Below are positions 51,501 through 63,970 of a stretch of DNA of 64,000 nucleotides, one piece after another. Source of the DNA: Cyclospora cayetanensis (lineage: Eukaryota > Apicomplexa > Conoidasida > Eucoccidiorida > Eimeriidae); contig NW_020312074.1 of the NCBI RefSeq assembly GCF_002999335.1, positions 1-64,000 of the forward strand, in the 5' to 3' direction. A program made the translations under genes and the position numbers. The number at the start of each line of letters is the position of its first letter. Position 1 is the first letter of the stretch. The notes below the pieces were generated by a model. The model was not told the origin of the DNA. It worked only from the letters and a program-made list of their open reading frames with translations, and ran no database searches.

Positions 51501-54500
51501 ATTTACATGGTTTAAATCAATGTGGGCACAGCGAGCAAGTTCTTATTTGCTTCCGAACGACTCCTGAGCAGTTTATACCTCGTCTTATGCTCCAAGCATT
51601 ATCTGATAGAGCAGCAATTCTAGTCTCCATGCGGACAATCGTTTTTGTCATAGCGGCGACAGCCCACTGTTCTGTTAGTATGTTATGTTGTTTTTGATGC
51701 AGCCGTCCACATGTGCTGCATGCCAGCTCTTTTTTTGCGGCAGTAGCAGGAGCAGAGGGACTTGTCTTTCCGAATCCAGCTGTTTTGCGTGGGAATTTTA
51801 TTAGCGCAAGTGATTTAACAGAATACGGGCAACTACAGCTTGCATTTGAAGAACTGGCGCTGATACTTTCCGACGCTCGTTCAATGCAGAATGTTATAAG
51901 CGAGCTCAGGTCAATTCCTGTCCAAACCGTCGAAGCAAAAGGTATGTGGAAGCACTGCATACTAAAGTCTTCCCAAAATGTGACCTACACGTGTTGCTTT
52001 ATGTCTTGGCTACATGCTGCGTTTTCACGCTTTTGCAGAGGAGTATGATAAACTCAAGGCCAGGGTTGATGAACTGCCACCAGAGACTGTAGAGACAGCT
52101 ACAGGGTGGTCCTTACGTTACATGAATGACGGGAAAGGAGGCTTGGAGATTGCCATTGGACTACTGGCTCTAAAGAGTGGTAATGAGGGACAACTCAACA
52201 AAGCGCTACATTTGTCGCTGGCGAATGTCGAGGTACTCCGATTCTTGAACAGTGCACTCGATGTTGCGCAAGTACTTGAGTATCTACCCAGTGCCACGCC
52301 TGAGGAGCTGCAAAAGCTGAGACTATGTAAGGACTCCCTGTTTCACTCTCTCAAACAGTTTTACTTTAGTGGATCTTCACAAAAACAGATGTATGATCAC
52401 GTACGAGCAAGTGTGTTTATCGCTAGGCAGAGTTGTGAACCTACTTGTATTCCTGCTTGTCGCGTGCTTGCAGCGCTAGGTGAATTTAAAGCAACTGTTC
52501 ACGCGGAACCGCAGACCACAGCTTTGAATACGAAAGCACAGTATTCCGTCAGGCAGGGCGTGGACAATTTGGTTAGCTTCTTCTCTTCGTCAGGGTCGGT
52601 ACGTTGTATACTAAAGAAAGCCAGATGATGCTCACGCAATTGAAAGAGTTACGCTTCGCTCTGAGTCGTTAATTGAGCTTATTGTATTCATTAGAAGCAC
52701 GACGTTCCTGTCGAATTCAGCGACGGTATCAAAGATTCATGCTGTGTGTGCAGAGCAACGAAGAAACATTATCCACACATTGTAGAAACCTACTGAAGCC
52801 ACCACATATATTAGCAGATGAGTCACTATGTTCTAAGACTGTGGACGACTGGGTCATTTTGTGCTTCATCTTGATTAAACTTGAAAAAAGAGGGCCAATA
52901 CCGGAAGAAATAGCCCCAATGGAGCTTGTGAAAGCGGCATTCGTAGACGGAAAATCAGTAGAATCGCACCTTCATGACCTTGTCAATTCTGGGCTGCCAA
53001 GCGATTTCCGCCTCCAAGTCGCCAATAGCATAAATCCCTTCCTACGCGGCCTATTGATTTTCTTCATGGGCCACCAACTCGGGGACGTCGGAGCTGCACA
53101 ACTTCTATCCGTAGACTTGCCTACGGGCGTCATCAGCTTTAGCTTCACCCATGTGTACGAATTCACAAGTGCCGAGCCAGAACATGGTGGCACACCTGCC
53201 TATGTCTTTAGAAAGCTTGCCCGCATCGCGTTTGGAGCGGAGTCTCTAGAAGAGTCAAAGCCCATCAAGATCGCCAACACAAGCATTTCATGTGTGTCTC
53301 TTCATCAGCCCACCGTTTCTGAGTTCCTGCGCTGCTCGAGACTGGCTTGCAGTATTAAATAAGCATGCTTGCTGCATTTTAACTTTGCTTAGTGTGAGTC
53401 TGACCGGAGTTTCCGCTTACCTGCTCCAGATCCCCAATCTCTCGACGACTGGTATGCGTTCGTCGATCTCGAGAAGCTTGAAGCGCTCACATCTCAAAAG
53501 ATTAAGGCAGATGCGTTGGCCGAAATCAGCGCATGGAGCCGCTTTATGGATCTAGTAGACTTCTTCTTCGCCATGCGTCAGTCGTCTTTGATCGCTCCGC
53601 AAACGATGGTGGCAAGTGCCAGTGACGCCTTGCTCAAGGATGATAGTATTACTTTTCTGGAAAGAGTTGGGATGATTGTATTTATCTCCGATTTCCACAA
53701 GCTTGCCGAGACGGCAAAGATTGATTGTCTCCAAGACGCTATGAAAAACATTGTAACATACGTCCCTCTTCAGATACGAGAGAAGCACTTGTACAAATAT
53801 GATTGTTTTGAAACTAAGCTTTCCGAAGATATGGCAGCCTCAAATGCAGCAAAGACAGCAACGGACGAGTTTGTTGCCCGCGCAATTGAAGCAATTGAAG
53901 CCGGTGAGATAAATGGGTAGTAAAAAAAAATAGCAAGGCCCTGCGCAGCTCGTTTCCTTAGAGAAAGTGTGCTTACTCAGTTTCTGTACGTGCTGGCTTT
54001 TCAGCTTACATCGTGAAAGCCAAAGAACTATTCAATAAGGTTATGTCAAAGCCCGATCAGTCCGAACTCGCCATCAAGAGGGCAATGCAGTTTTCGCAGC
54101 ATGTTCCTGTTTCGGAATTTGGGGGCAAGGTGGCCAAGGAGATCGTGGAAATTGTTTTCCGCCACGGCACTTGGGATAATTTACTCGCTGGGCTGCAGCG
54201 GCTAAGGGACATTGAGTGGCAGTTCCACACGCCTCTGCGCAAAAGAGTGATAAACGAGAAGACCCGGCCGAAGTTCTTCAATCCCATTATCCTTGCAACG
54301 GATTGTCTCTCCTTCATGTTAGCTGGTAGGCTTCAGTATTCTGCCTTTCGCCTTGTCTTTTAGTGGAACCACTGGGTCGCTGTAGTATCGGTCTACAATA
54401 TAATTGGCGCATAGAGTGGTCCTTGAGGCGATGCATTATACTGCGTTCAGGACGTTACACCAGGCTGAGACTTCCCAAGCCATTGCTGCTCAAGCGTGGA

Positions 54501-54902
54501 GCAGCATGGGCCAAGTTGTTTGTAAAGGGGCCCAAAGCCCCTGTCTCCAAAGCATATTAGCTATCATGGCATGCATCCATGGATCGCATTTGTACTCGAA
54601 TTATTCCTGGTCCCCCAGAATCGGTTGAACGTCAAGACCAATCTGGGGAAGATGCTTTACACCCCGATGCACAAATATTCGAAGACAGCGGTAGTGACGA
54701 GGCAGGCAGGCTTCAGGAGGTGCCTCAGTCACTCACCATGCAAGGTGTGCCTTCTGACAAGGGAGGTGGACTTTCCTCTAGCGATGAAAATCAGAACAAG
54801 TCCGCGCCTTCTATGGAGGACGCTCTCTCGAAGTACCCACCCAAGTCAACGGTGGACACTGATGGTAGAGACGAAGTTTTCCCCACTTTGCCAGATTCGT
54901 AA
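45569..54902 (+). CDS. Large secreted many-exon protein, rhoptry-neck-like (RON3/RON5 candidate)
   Basis: The first exon (45569-45740) encodes a clear signal peptide: a basic start, then VPLCIAIMGLLLV and a VYAS cleavage-type site. About 25 exons follow. Well-supported ones are 45801-45987, 47379-47731, 47865-48047, 48137-48190, 48308-48677, 48827-49279, 49979-50292, 51103-51567, 53430-53903, 54005-54325; others lie near 46350-46495, 46595-46735, 46899-47302, 49415-49841 (several small), 50535-50980, 51727-51941, 52039-52410, 52473-52590, 52754-53281, 54411-54512 and 54557-54902. The product is about 2,100-2,200 residues, with no triplet tracts. Hydrophobic helices occur in the N-terminal third (FMLVYYPVYSSFKGIFALMI; MITLLFQLYAI), followed by a long soluble, helical part and an acidic Ser/Asp/Glu-rich tail ending FPTLPDS. 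Signal peptide, early membrane segments, length and lack of known domains resemble the apicomplexan rhoptry neck protein RON3; RON5 is the alternative. Family assignment is a guess from architecture. Several exon edges and phases remain unresolved. Confidence 0.45.
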
Positions 54903-57900
54903 TCTTGTGCCACACAGCCTGAAGAAAAGCAGATTTTTCTTGAGGCTTCGATCGGGACAGGTGGTTTAACTGGTCGCTAATGAACCATGTTTTTTTCACA
55001 AGCATCATACTCTGCATCTCTCGGTACTTCTCAGCGCAGTAACGGCTTTGTTAGAAGTTGCGTGGTGTAACAACAAAGTCGCGTTTTGTATGTGACTTTC
55101 CTTGAGCTCCTCTATCTAGGGGAGTGGGATGCAATTGAGGTGTGCACTCAAAAGGTGCAGTTTTTCCGTCTCCGCATAGCCCGGGACACCTTGGCGACCT
55201 GTGTGGGTTTGAGCATACTAGCTACGGGCATGTCGTCGAACGTTTTTATGATGCGTTTACATTCAGTGTCGGCAACACGGATCCTGGCATGCTTTCGCGC
55301 TTCAGTTCATGAGCACTGATCCTGCTGTTGGTTCTGTGGTCTCCTTGCTGTTCCACTCCTGCAAGGGATGGTTTCCTCTATAGATTGCACTTTGGTGGGA
55401 TTTGCAGCTACTAGTGTGCACCAAGCCCGTGACCTGGCTGGTGATTTCACTGTGTGTTGACACAGGTCTTTTCGTTTGGCCATTGATTCGTTTTATGATT
55501 CTAAGGGGGGCTGCTTCATGCCAGGTCCTGAAATGTGGGGTCCCGCCATGTACAGTTGGTATGAAACGCTTCTTCGGGTCGTTGCGATATCGCTTACGTC
55601 CTGGCTCTGTGCGAATATTTAAAAAAAGGCTGCTGCTGCCTTACGATTTTCTCCATTTTTGTTGAATTCAAGTATGGTGATGGTCTGAAGCCGATCAACC
55701 AGCGTAGTGCAGGCAACTGCACTCTGGGGTGTTTTCGGTACTCCTCACACCGATGCATATCGTGTTTTGCCTCATGTGGATTCCGGCTTTAATTTCCTTT
55801 AAAGCTGGTTTACTGTGCAGCATACGAAATGCCGCACAGACCCAACCGAGAAATGGCCAAGTGCACTTTGTTGGGTATACGTGGGGCGCCTCCTGGCGGG
55901 TGTATTTACGCCTTTGGTCGCTGCGACAATTGTATTCGCAGTGGCCTATATTACATACTTTCCAGCTTCAATGCGTTCTCTATTGCATTAGTAAGGCCAT
56001 TGGCAGTGCGCATATCTAGCAGCCACGAACAGCTAACTGCTCAGGCAAGCATGAACACGGAAATTGGTCACCGAACGTATCAGGATGTTCCTTTCCTTTA
56101 GACAAGTGGTGTTCCCGATCAGAATATTCACCTTCGTGTTTAAATCCATACCTTCATATGGAATCTAGTTACGGTAGTAAACACAGCTCAGGCTACTCCT
56201 AAGCCTCCAGGATCCTTGGGACTAGATATAGAACGGTCTATCCGTTGGAAAGATTTAGGCGCTGCGATGGTTCACGTTATTTTCCAGTGCTTGGGACTGT
56301 GCATTGGGCACAGTCGTAGTATATGGGATTTTTTCGGGGCGTTGACATTTAAGCCAACGGGAGTATGTATTGGGGTGTCCTACTATTGCTTACTGGGCAA
56401 AGGGGAACGGCGGTGCCCAAGAATAGCAAACCGTCGTCTCTTCGCATGCCATGGCGCCTGCACAGGGGAATAATTGGACCATCAAAGGCCTTTTGGCTGC
56501 ATCGCATGGGACATCTGCAGGAGCTCAGAAGGCCGTTTCTTTGTGTTTGGTTGCAGATTACCTCCGGCACGTTCTCATACTCGGTACTGTACGAAAGCCT
56601 GCTAGGGGGTCGCGCTGCCGCCAGACGTGGCGCATGAGCACTGCCTCGATGGTTCGTTATTCGTGCTTCCTAAATTACGCAAAAGTCTTGGAGGGATAGT
56701 GCATACGTGTTTGTGCCTACACTGGAGCACTGCACGTACCCTGGAGGGGCAGGCCTCCAAAAACCAACGCGTTATGCATGGGATGGCTGTGATCCATGCG
56801 GTAGTGTTCACTTGTGTCACACAGGCTAGGTAATTGATAGTGCTGTGCCGCAAGTCTAGTCTCGTATACTGTCACATCATCCTCCCCGTGGTCGTGCTAT
56901 TATCTGAGAGCTTTGTCTAGCCACTGATCGGCGTTCTCCGTTGGCATCCGGCACCAATATCTTCAGGGTCCAGAGCAGAGTGTCAGGACTTGATACATGC
57001 ATTGTCATATCCTGTGTCTGCTGTGGGCGGGATGCCATGTGCTCCGCTCCAAAGAGCAAGTGGCTAAGGGCAACATCCAGAGTGCAATGTGGCAGTGACA
57101 AGTGCATCCAGTCTCTTCAGAAAACAATTTTATTACATCAAGAATCGGTGTTCGAGTCATTGAGGAGGGGCTTCAGCAGCAGCCAGGACTTTACCTCAAG
57201 GCAGCAGCCGTGGAGGCGGCTTGCTGCTTCAGCGGCAGCAGCCCGAACAGGTAAAAAGGGCAAGAACGGGGCCCCCTGCACACGAAGGAAGGCAAATTTC
57301 TGCATCCAAACAACTAGTTGTCTCTAATTTGCCGCTCGTGTGTCTGCTCGGCTCTTCGTGTAGCCCGCGCCACTCGTGGGGCGTTGCTTACCACGGACTC
57401 CGCCAAGGAGGTGTTATCGCTTGCTACGCAATAGCAGCACAAGCGACACCATCGACGAGCCAGGAACAGCAGTGCAGACACACCTCTGTATCCACACCAG
57501 CCCCCGCGCAGGCACTGCCGTTAAGAATTTCTCGGCGGGGGAGCCTCACGTGCTCGAAGAACGCCTGCATGCCGTCCCCCTGCAGGCTATTTGTGGTGGT
57601 CCTGAGTCCTCCGTTTTTGCAGCGATTTCATTGACTTAAAGCAGCTCTACGGAGAGGAAACTGGCGGCGCCACTGCCTGCCTCTCGAGTCAGACGGCCGC
57701 TGCTGCAACGCTTCCTCGTGGCGGCGAGGTCTTCCGCTTGCTCCCTGGCAGCCCCTTCTGGCTACACGCACGTGCATGCGAGGCTGTGCGTTTCTGGCTA
57801 TGTCAGCAGAGGATCCTGGTGGGCAGATCAGCTCCGCAAGCCCTCTGTGACTAAGCGGCTCCAATGCGCAGTGAAGCCACAGGGCACGCGAAGGGGCATC

Positions 57901-58477
57901 CTGCGTGAGGAACTTTCTTGCAGCGTAGGCGCAGAGAGGTGATATACGAGGCAGCACACCAACTGCCTGCCCTGTTTAGACGACTGGCAAGCTGGGGATG
58001 AGCATTCCAGCAGGCATTCGTCCCTGATTTGTTCGGCTTGCTCAGTGCCACCACGACGGCGCAGCAGCAGGAGTTGGGAGCAGCACAGTAGCCGGGCCTT
58101 ACTGCAGCATAAAACAGCTCTGCATGTCGTGTGACAGCCACGCTGCTTTCACCCTACTGACGATTCACATTGAAAAGCCTTTCGCTTTGTTCGAAGACGC
58201 CCAGGACCAACAAAGCCTTTCGAAAGGAAGGGCAAAAACAACAACGTCAGTCCACTAGCGGCGACCACGCCGTTGCTTCAGCATCAGCTCCAAAGGCATC
58301 GCTTTCACCGACCATTAGACGCACTGCAGCGTTCCTTGGTGGACCTCCTGATGCATGTGTGTGGACTGGACCGCGGCAATCCTGAAGAGAGCAGCGTGGC
58401 ACCCCCCTTTCTCACGCCCTTTGATCGCGGCAACCACGCGCACATCGTCCCTTAATTCAGCGAATTCGAGCGCTGCA
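54903..58477. other. Intergenic, no recognisable gene
   Basis: From the stop of the secreted-protein gene to the start of the PI4K gene. Composition turns GC-rich again near 57.2 kb, marking a repeat-poor to repeat-rich boundary. Open frames are short and overlap on both strands. Frames at 57.2-58.0 kb show no domain or targeting signal. I see nothing that can be named. Confidence 0.55.
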
Positions 58478-58774
58478 ATGCCAACACATGAAGGGCCCCC
58501 CGCCGCTCCAGCGGTAGGAGGGGGGGGCACCGCTGGAGTTATCATGTTGCCATCGCATCCTCTCTACTACTTCTCCACACACAACGCCCTAAGGGGGGCT
58601 GACGGGGAAGACTTGCACTTCCGAGTTTGCTTCGAGGAACTCCATGGCTCGAGGTCTTGCGAATTAGACATTTACCCCTTCTACGATGTGCAGATGGTCA
58701 AGCGATTGCTCATTAAGAAGCTGAGACTCCCTGCATCCATGCAGGTTCGTCAGTCAGTCGGCCGTGCATGTGTA

Positions 58775-58827
<53 letters not shown>

Positions 58828-61800
58828 CCTCTTGTATCTGTAGGAGAACCTGTGTGCATGCATGTCTCCGACTGCCTGTCTTCCCCGCTCCTCTAACTCT
58901 TCCAGACCGCAAGTTCGCTCGTTTTACTGGGAATCGCTTAAGGCTGGTGGCGTGCACTGTGTGGCTGCCCTGCAGCGCAGTGTTCTCCAGATGCGTGTCT
59001 GTGTGTGTGTGTGTGTCTGTCTGTCTGTGTGTGTGTGTGTGTCTGTCTGTCTGTGTGTGTGTGTGTGTGTGTCTGTGTGTGTGTGTGTGTGTCTGTGTGT
59101 GTGTCTGTGTGTGTGTCTGTCTGTCTGTGTGTGCCTGTCTTTGTCAATGCATATATATGGCGAGGAGGTTCGCGCTAGTGGATACAGGCCTGCAAGTCTG
59201 TATCTACACATAAGCCGTAGGAGCGCTTGTGCCACGGGATGCCTGCGCAGGTGAAAGATGTAAGACTGATCTTTAGAGGCAGCGAGTTGCCGAACTGGAG
59301 GCCTATGACCGTTTTCTTTGAGAATCCTGTCAAGCGGCTTCTATGGGCTGTACGAGGTGGCAGTGCCACGTCTTCCATAAGGCCTTTCGCGCGTAGCCAA
59401 ACTTTTAGGAGCAAGGAGCTCTTGCGGATCTTGGAAGAGGTGCGTGTGCGTTTAAGGCCTAGAATCGTGCGTAGGCTGCTGCCCTCGTGTCTCTGGCTCT
59501 CAGACGTGCCTCTGGCGACGTCTCTTCGGAGTGACGTGTTGGGGTGGGGGGCTGTTGGGTAGTTGTTGGTTCGAGAGCAGGTGCGTGTGTATGTGGAATT
59601 GTGAGGCGAAGCGGACTGCTACTACGCAGCTTAGTATATGTCGGTGTGAAGGGTTACTACGTCGTGCTTGAAATCGCCCTTCCCCATTTTTCCTTGCAAC
59701 ACGAACCGGTCTAGCCTACCTACCTCTCAGAAAGGGGGTCCCTGCTTCGCCTGCTGTGGGAGTTGGGGTGTGTATTTGTAGTAGTACGTGTTTATGCACA
59801 GCGGTTCTGCCGCATCTGGGGTTCACGTCTTCTGCTTGCTCTCCACAGGTTCGCCTCGGCTTTCGCAGGAACGTTGCTCCTAAGCTGACAATGGACGGCA
59901 CTGGCGGCACATACATTTTGTTTGATGGGCGTCGTCGTCCTGTGGCAGTCTTTAAGCCTGAGGTATTGCAGTGCGTGCAGCAGAACGGCGTGGCACTGAG
60001 ACTGAGTAGATCGTGCTGAGGTTCCGCATTTATTGCGGATGCCAGATCATGGTCCCCTAGACTGCCTGCCTGCCTGCCTGCCTGCCTGCCACCAGCAGAA
60101 TCTCCTTCCCTCTCCTTTTCTTCTCTGCCCCCGCCTCTTCTTTCCTCCATCGCCCCTCCCAGCCCGCCCGTGTGGTTCATTCAGTCTGTCGAGGAAGGGG
60201 GGAGCTGGCGACACGACTTCTGCGCTGCTATTTGGGGGGAAGGGGGTGTCTCGACGGCGTAGGCCTCGCATGTGGCGCTGGCTCCGTGTCGCTCCGCAAT
60301 GGCTACGGCTTCTGAAAGCGGTTGTGTGCTGATCCTCTGCGGCTGTAGGACGAAGAGGCCTTTGCACCATGCAATCCTCGCGGATACGAGGGGCGACTTG
60401 GCCAGCAGGGGTTGCGTGGGGGCGTTCTTAGTGGAGAGGGAGCTGGTCGTGAGTTTGCTGCGTATCTGCTCGATGCGAGTTACGGAGGCTTCGCTGGCGT
60501 CCCCGCCACGATGATGGTGGAAGCGTGTCATCCGGCTTTCTGCAGCAAAGGACAAATCGAGGTTCGTGCATGCTGCCATCGCCGCTGCCTCCGAACGGCT
60601 CCCTGTTTTCCTCGTGGTTAGGGGTGTGCCTCGTCTCAGGAGCCTTTTAGGTTCGAGGTGCCGCCAACCTCTTGCCTGCCCTGCGCAGGACTGGACTGCC
60701 TTCTTTGTAGAGAGCTACGCGGGGATGTGGTGGCTCTTGGGGTTGGTGAAGTCGTTCTCGTTCGTGTTTCGGATGCACTTTCTAGGTTCGAATTTTCATA
60801 CGAGGGGGGGTGCGTTTTGTGCAAATCTGTAGCCAAAGGATACGGAGTTTTCGAGTTGGATGTCTTGAATCCCTGCCTCCTTAGGTTGACGGCGACGTCA
60901 TGATGAGCACTTTTGTCAGCAACGAGTCTTCTCCCAACGTCTCCTGGAAAGTTGGCAGCTTCCAGGCATTTGTTGAAGCCAAGGTGTGTTTGTTTGCATG
61001 TTTTGGGGGGCCCATGTGTGGGGCCCTCCAAAACGTACAAAGATCGCATTGGCGGATATATTTGTATGCGCAGCATGTGGAGTAGCAGCACTTTATGGCC
61101 TATTAGTGTGGGGCTGTGAGTGCCTGAGTAAAATGGTCGAGAATGCGCTTCCCTGTGTGTTGTGGGTGGGCACCTCTGGCGCACAGCAGCCGATCTGTCG
61201 AAGTGCAAGTCGGAGGCGTATCGTGTTACCCAGCACCTTAATGACGCATGCGAATGCTCTACTCTACTTGCGGTGCGATGCATCTTCTTTTGCTCCGTCG
61301 TGTGTGCGGGGGCCTGCAGGAATGCGTGGGCAACTTTGATGCGCGCCTCTTTTCTGTCGGTGACGTGCACCGAATCGCCATCTTTGATTTGCGGGTGATG
61401 AATCTTGATCGGAACGACAGCAATATTCTTGTGGCTCCTTTGATGGGCTACCAGAAGGATCCACAGGCTCATCCCAGCTCTCGAAGCCTCCGCGGATCCA
61501 GCGGGGTTGTCAAACAGATTCAAGGCAAACTGCTGCGCAGTGTTTCCTCTGTTGGATCCTGTGGGGCACAACTTTGCCTTGCTGATCAGGCAGCAGTTGT
61601 GGGAGCGGAGACGGCAGCGTCTGCTGCCTCGTCAGTGCTAACGCCTGATGGAAAGCCGACGAAGTAAGGAGGCAAAGGACAGAAGCTGCCTCCTGGAATT
61701 CCCGAGGCGGTCCTGTAGGGCCTCTTTTTTTCCCGGAAAATCGTATCTCACTTGCTGCATGATTTTCCACCCGCGATTGACGCACTGGACACCTCGCCAC

Positions 61801-63970
61801 TTGTAGGCGTGCGTGCAAGTGTATGAATCTGCGGCGTCTCAGGTTCCGTCTGATTCCGATTGACCATGGCATGATCCTGACAGACGTCCTTGACGTTGCC
61901 ACGCTTGACCTCGTGTGGTTTGACTGGCCTCAGAGCAAGGTGCGCCCGTGCATCCTACAGAAGACTTGCTTTTTAAAATTACTGCTCTTGTACATTTTGC
62001 GGTTGGTGCGCGAGTTCGCAGTGGCGGGTGTGCAGCAGACGTCTGCATGCAGCGGGCAGGGGAAGGGGGCCTATCTATATCGTTATTTGGCACTGAAAAA
62101 CTCCGATGAACCGTGTGCCTGACGCGTAGGCGTCGATCGTCTGGGGCCATCATGGCTAGGAGTTTGAATGAGTTTTTTTAGGCATTGGATTGGCAGGCTT
62201 CATCGTCAGTGAAGGGGGAGACTTGCTTGCTGCGGGTGGGGTGTTGTCGGAGTGGGAGTGGCGGTGGTTTGTGTGTGTTGTTGATGTGCATCATTTCTCC
62301 AGGAACCATACACTGAAAGCGAGCTGCGTCTTATCTATTCGTTCGACGTCGATAAGGACTTGGAGCGCCTGTCCAGGCGGGTGGTTCTGAGGGATAACTG
62401 CTTGCGAACACTTCGCTTAGCCACTAAACTCCTGCAGATCTGCGCTCGGCATCACTTGACGGTTAGGGAGACTGCGACGATTGCTGTGCGTGACAACTTC
62501 GATATACCGTCCCCGCTCGAGCATCTTGTGAGTTTTTTAAAAAATGAGGCCGTTTTCTTCTAGCACAGCTTGGAAGACACAGTGTGGTGTGTTTTCTCCT
62601 GTGCTCGACGGGAGTCAGAAGAGGCGATGGTTCAGTGGAGGCGGGATAGTGGGGGGGGTGAGGGTAAGGGAAGGGGCATCCAGGGAGTGGCGGTCTGTAT
62701 GGGCAAAGGGGCTGAGGGTTAACCTTGCATGCCTTTGAACGTGTGCACTTGCTTTCGTAAGCCTGTGTGTGTGTGTGTATGAACCTCTATGTGTGTGTGT
62801 GTGTATATGAACATCTATGTGCCACTATGTGCCCTTGTGCTGCAGATCCGGCGGAGTTTGGAGATATCGTATCTCGCCTTGGACTCGACATCGCTGATGA
62901 GCACCAACCGCTTAGGTTTTGGCATAATGGATCTTGCGGAGTTGCAGGGCGATCCCAGCAAGCAGTCGGGGCAGCGTCGGGGATCTTTTGAAGCGAAGCT
63001 GAAGAAGGCGCTGAAGAAGAAGCGAAGGAACGAAGAGAATGCAGGCCATGGGTGGGGAGAGATAACGGCAGATGGGCATAAGTTGTGTGGGCGCTGTGGG
63101 GGCGTCACTGGTCTGGATAAGGAAACGGTGCCGGAGAGCTTTCACGCCGTCAGTCGGTGGAGCCGCTCACCTTCTCCTCTTGACCAGGAGACGATCGCGG
63201 ATGGCGACGACTTCGATGACAGCCCGCTATCCAGATCCTGCACGACGCTTGACGATTGGGAGCAGGCGCGGTCGAAGGCAGCGTTCCTCGCGGGGGAGAG
63301 TGCTGCTGCAAGGCGGCGGACTGTGGGTGTGACTCCTGGGTCGAGTCTTCCCTCCGCAGCGGACTCATCAGCGAACTCAGCAAGTGCATGCCGCTTCGAA
63401 GATACCGAGCAGCTGTCGTTGCGCGGTGCAGACGGGTGTGGGGCAGCAGGAGGGGGCGTCGTTGCTGCTGCTTTTGCCCTTCCCCCTTGCCGTTGCGCAG
63501 ACATCCGAGAATCCAGCAGCAGCAGCAGCATGGCAGACTCGGCGGACGACAGCAGTGGCTCAGACAGCGACACCAGCAGCAGCAGCAGCAACAGCCTCAG
63601 CACGAGCAGCAATGAAATGATTTTTAGCAGCTGGCCTAGCAGTGAGGCGGACTGCGACAGCAGCAAATCCGCGTCTGAAGCAGAAATCCAGTCTCATCCA
63701 TCTGGTGCCTTCGGGAGTTTCCAGGCTCCTGGAGCTGCTGGGGGTCCTATGCGCTCACTTCCCAGTGCAGCCTTGTTTCGATATCCATCTAGGGAGTCTC
63801 GCTGGGCAAGGCGGCAAAGGCGGAGAACGTCTCGCTCTGCCCGGAGGCGCAAGTCTGAGGCGGTGGCGGAGGCTAAGACAGACGAGGTGGCCACTGCTAG
63901 TCAGGCCCTGATGCGGGGCGAGTCGGGTGTATTTGCAAACACGCACACCAAGGGAACGGTGCGGCGGTAA
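58478..63970 (+). CDS. Type II phosphatidylinositol 4-kinase with ubiquitin-like N-terminus
   Basis: Nine exons: 58478-58744, 59251-59439, 59849-59962, 60349-60561, 60885-60983, 61320-61663, 61843-61939, 62303-62527, 62846-63970; all phases agree, giving 890 residues. Residues about 25-110 look like a ubiquitin-like fold ([19 protein letters not shown], then [13 protein letters not shown]), as in plant gamma-type PI4Ks. The kinase core follows: glycine-rich [11 protein letters not shown]; the nucleotide-binding Lys in [34 protein letters not shown]; the catalytic loop [16 protein letters not shown]; and PIDHG in place of DFG. It would make PI(4)P on endomembranes. A low-complexity insert lies between the catalytic loop and PIDHG (end of exon 6). 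The last exon is a 370-residue tail with a Lys/Arg patch and Ser runs, not part of the usual family length. The stop TAA at 63968 overlaps a strong donor (CGGCG|gtaagt), so the gene may continue outside the window. An in-frame ATG at 58355 is possible; 58478 is preferred because the upstream part shows no conserved sequence. Confidence 0.93.
58776..58824. repeat. (AT)n microsatellite in PI4K intron 1
   Basis: About 24 AT dinucleotides, 30 bp after the exon 1 donor. A Tyr/Ile frame reading into it is an artefact. Confidence 0.97.
58997..59140. repeat. (TG)n/(TCTG)n compound microsatellite in PI4K intron 1
   Basis: Alternating TGTG runs and TCTG blocks of similar size, in the distal half of the first intron, about 110 bp before the acceptor at 59250. 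Confidence 0.95.
60060..60091. repeat. (CTGC)n microsatellite in PI4K intron 3
   Basis: Seven CTGC tetranucleotides followed by a long C/T-rich stretch to about 60170, within the intron between exons 3 and 4. Confidence 0.95.
61000..61034. repeat. Near-perfect inverted repeat in PI4K intron 5
   Basis: Arms GTTTTGGGGGGCCC and GGGCCCTCCAAAAC (one mismatch) with a loop of seven bases, starting 16 bp after the exon 5 donor. Confidence 0.85.
62764..62816. repeat. (TG)n-rich tract in PI4K intron 8
   Basis: Two TG runs separated by TATGAACCTCTATG-like text, ending about 30 bp before the exon 9 acceptor. The Cys/Val frame across it is not coding. Confidence 0.9.

Noticed and set aside
57221..57960. 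Overlapping frames of about 110-140 residues on both strands before the PI4K gene
   Set aside because: No recognisable feature, targeting signal or splice structure; likely flanking DNA.
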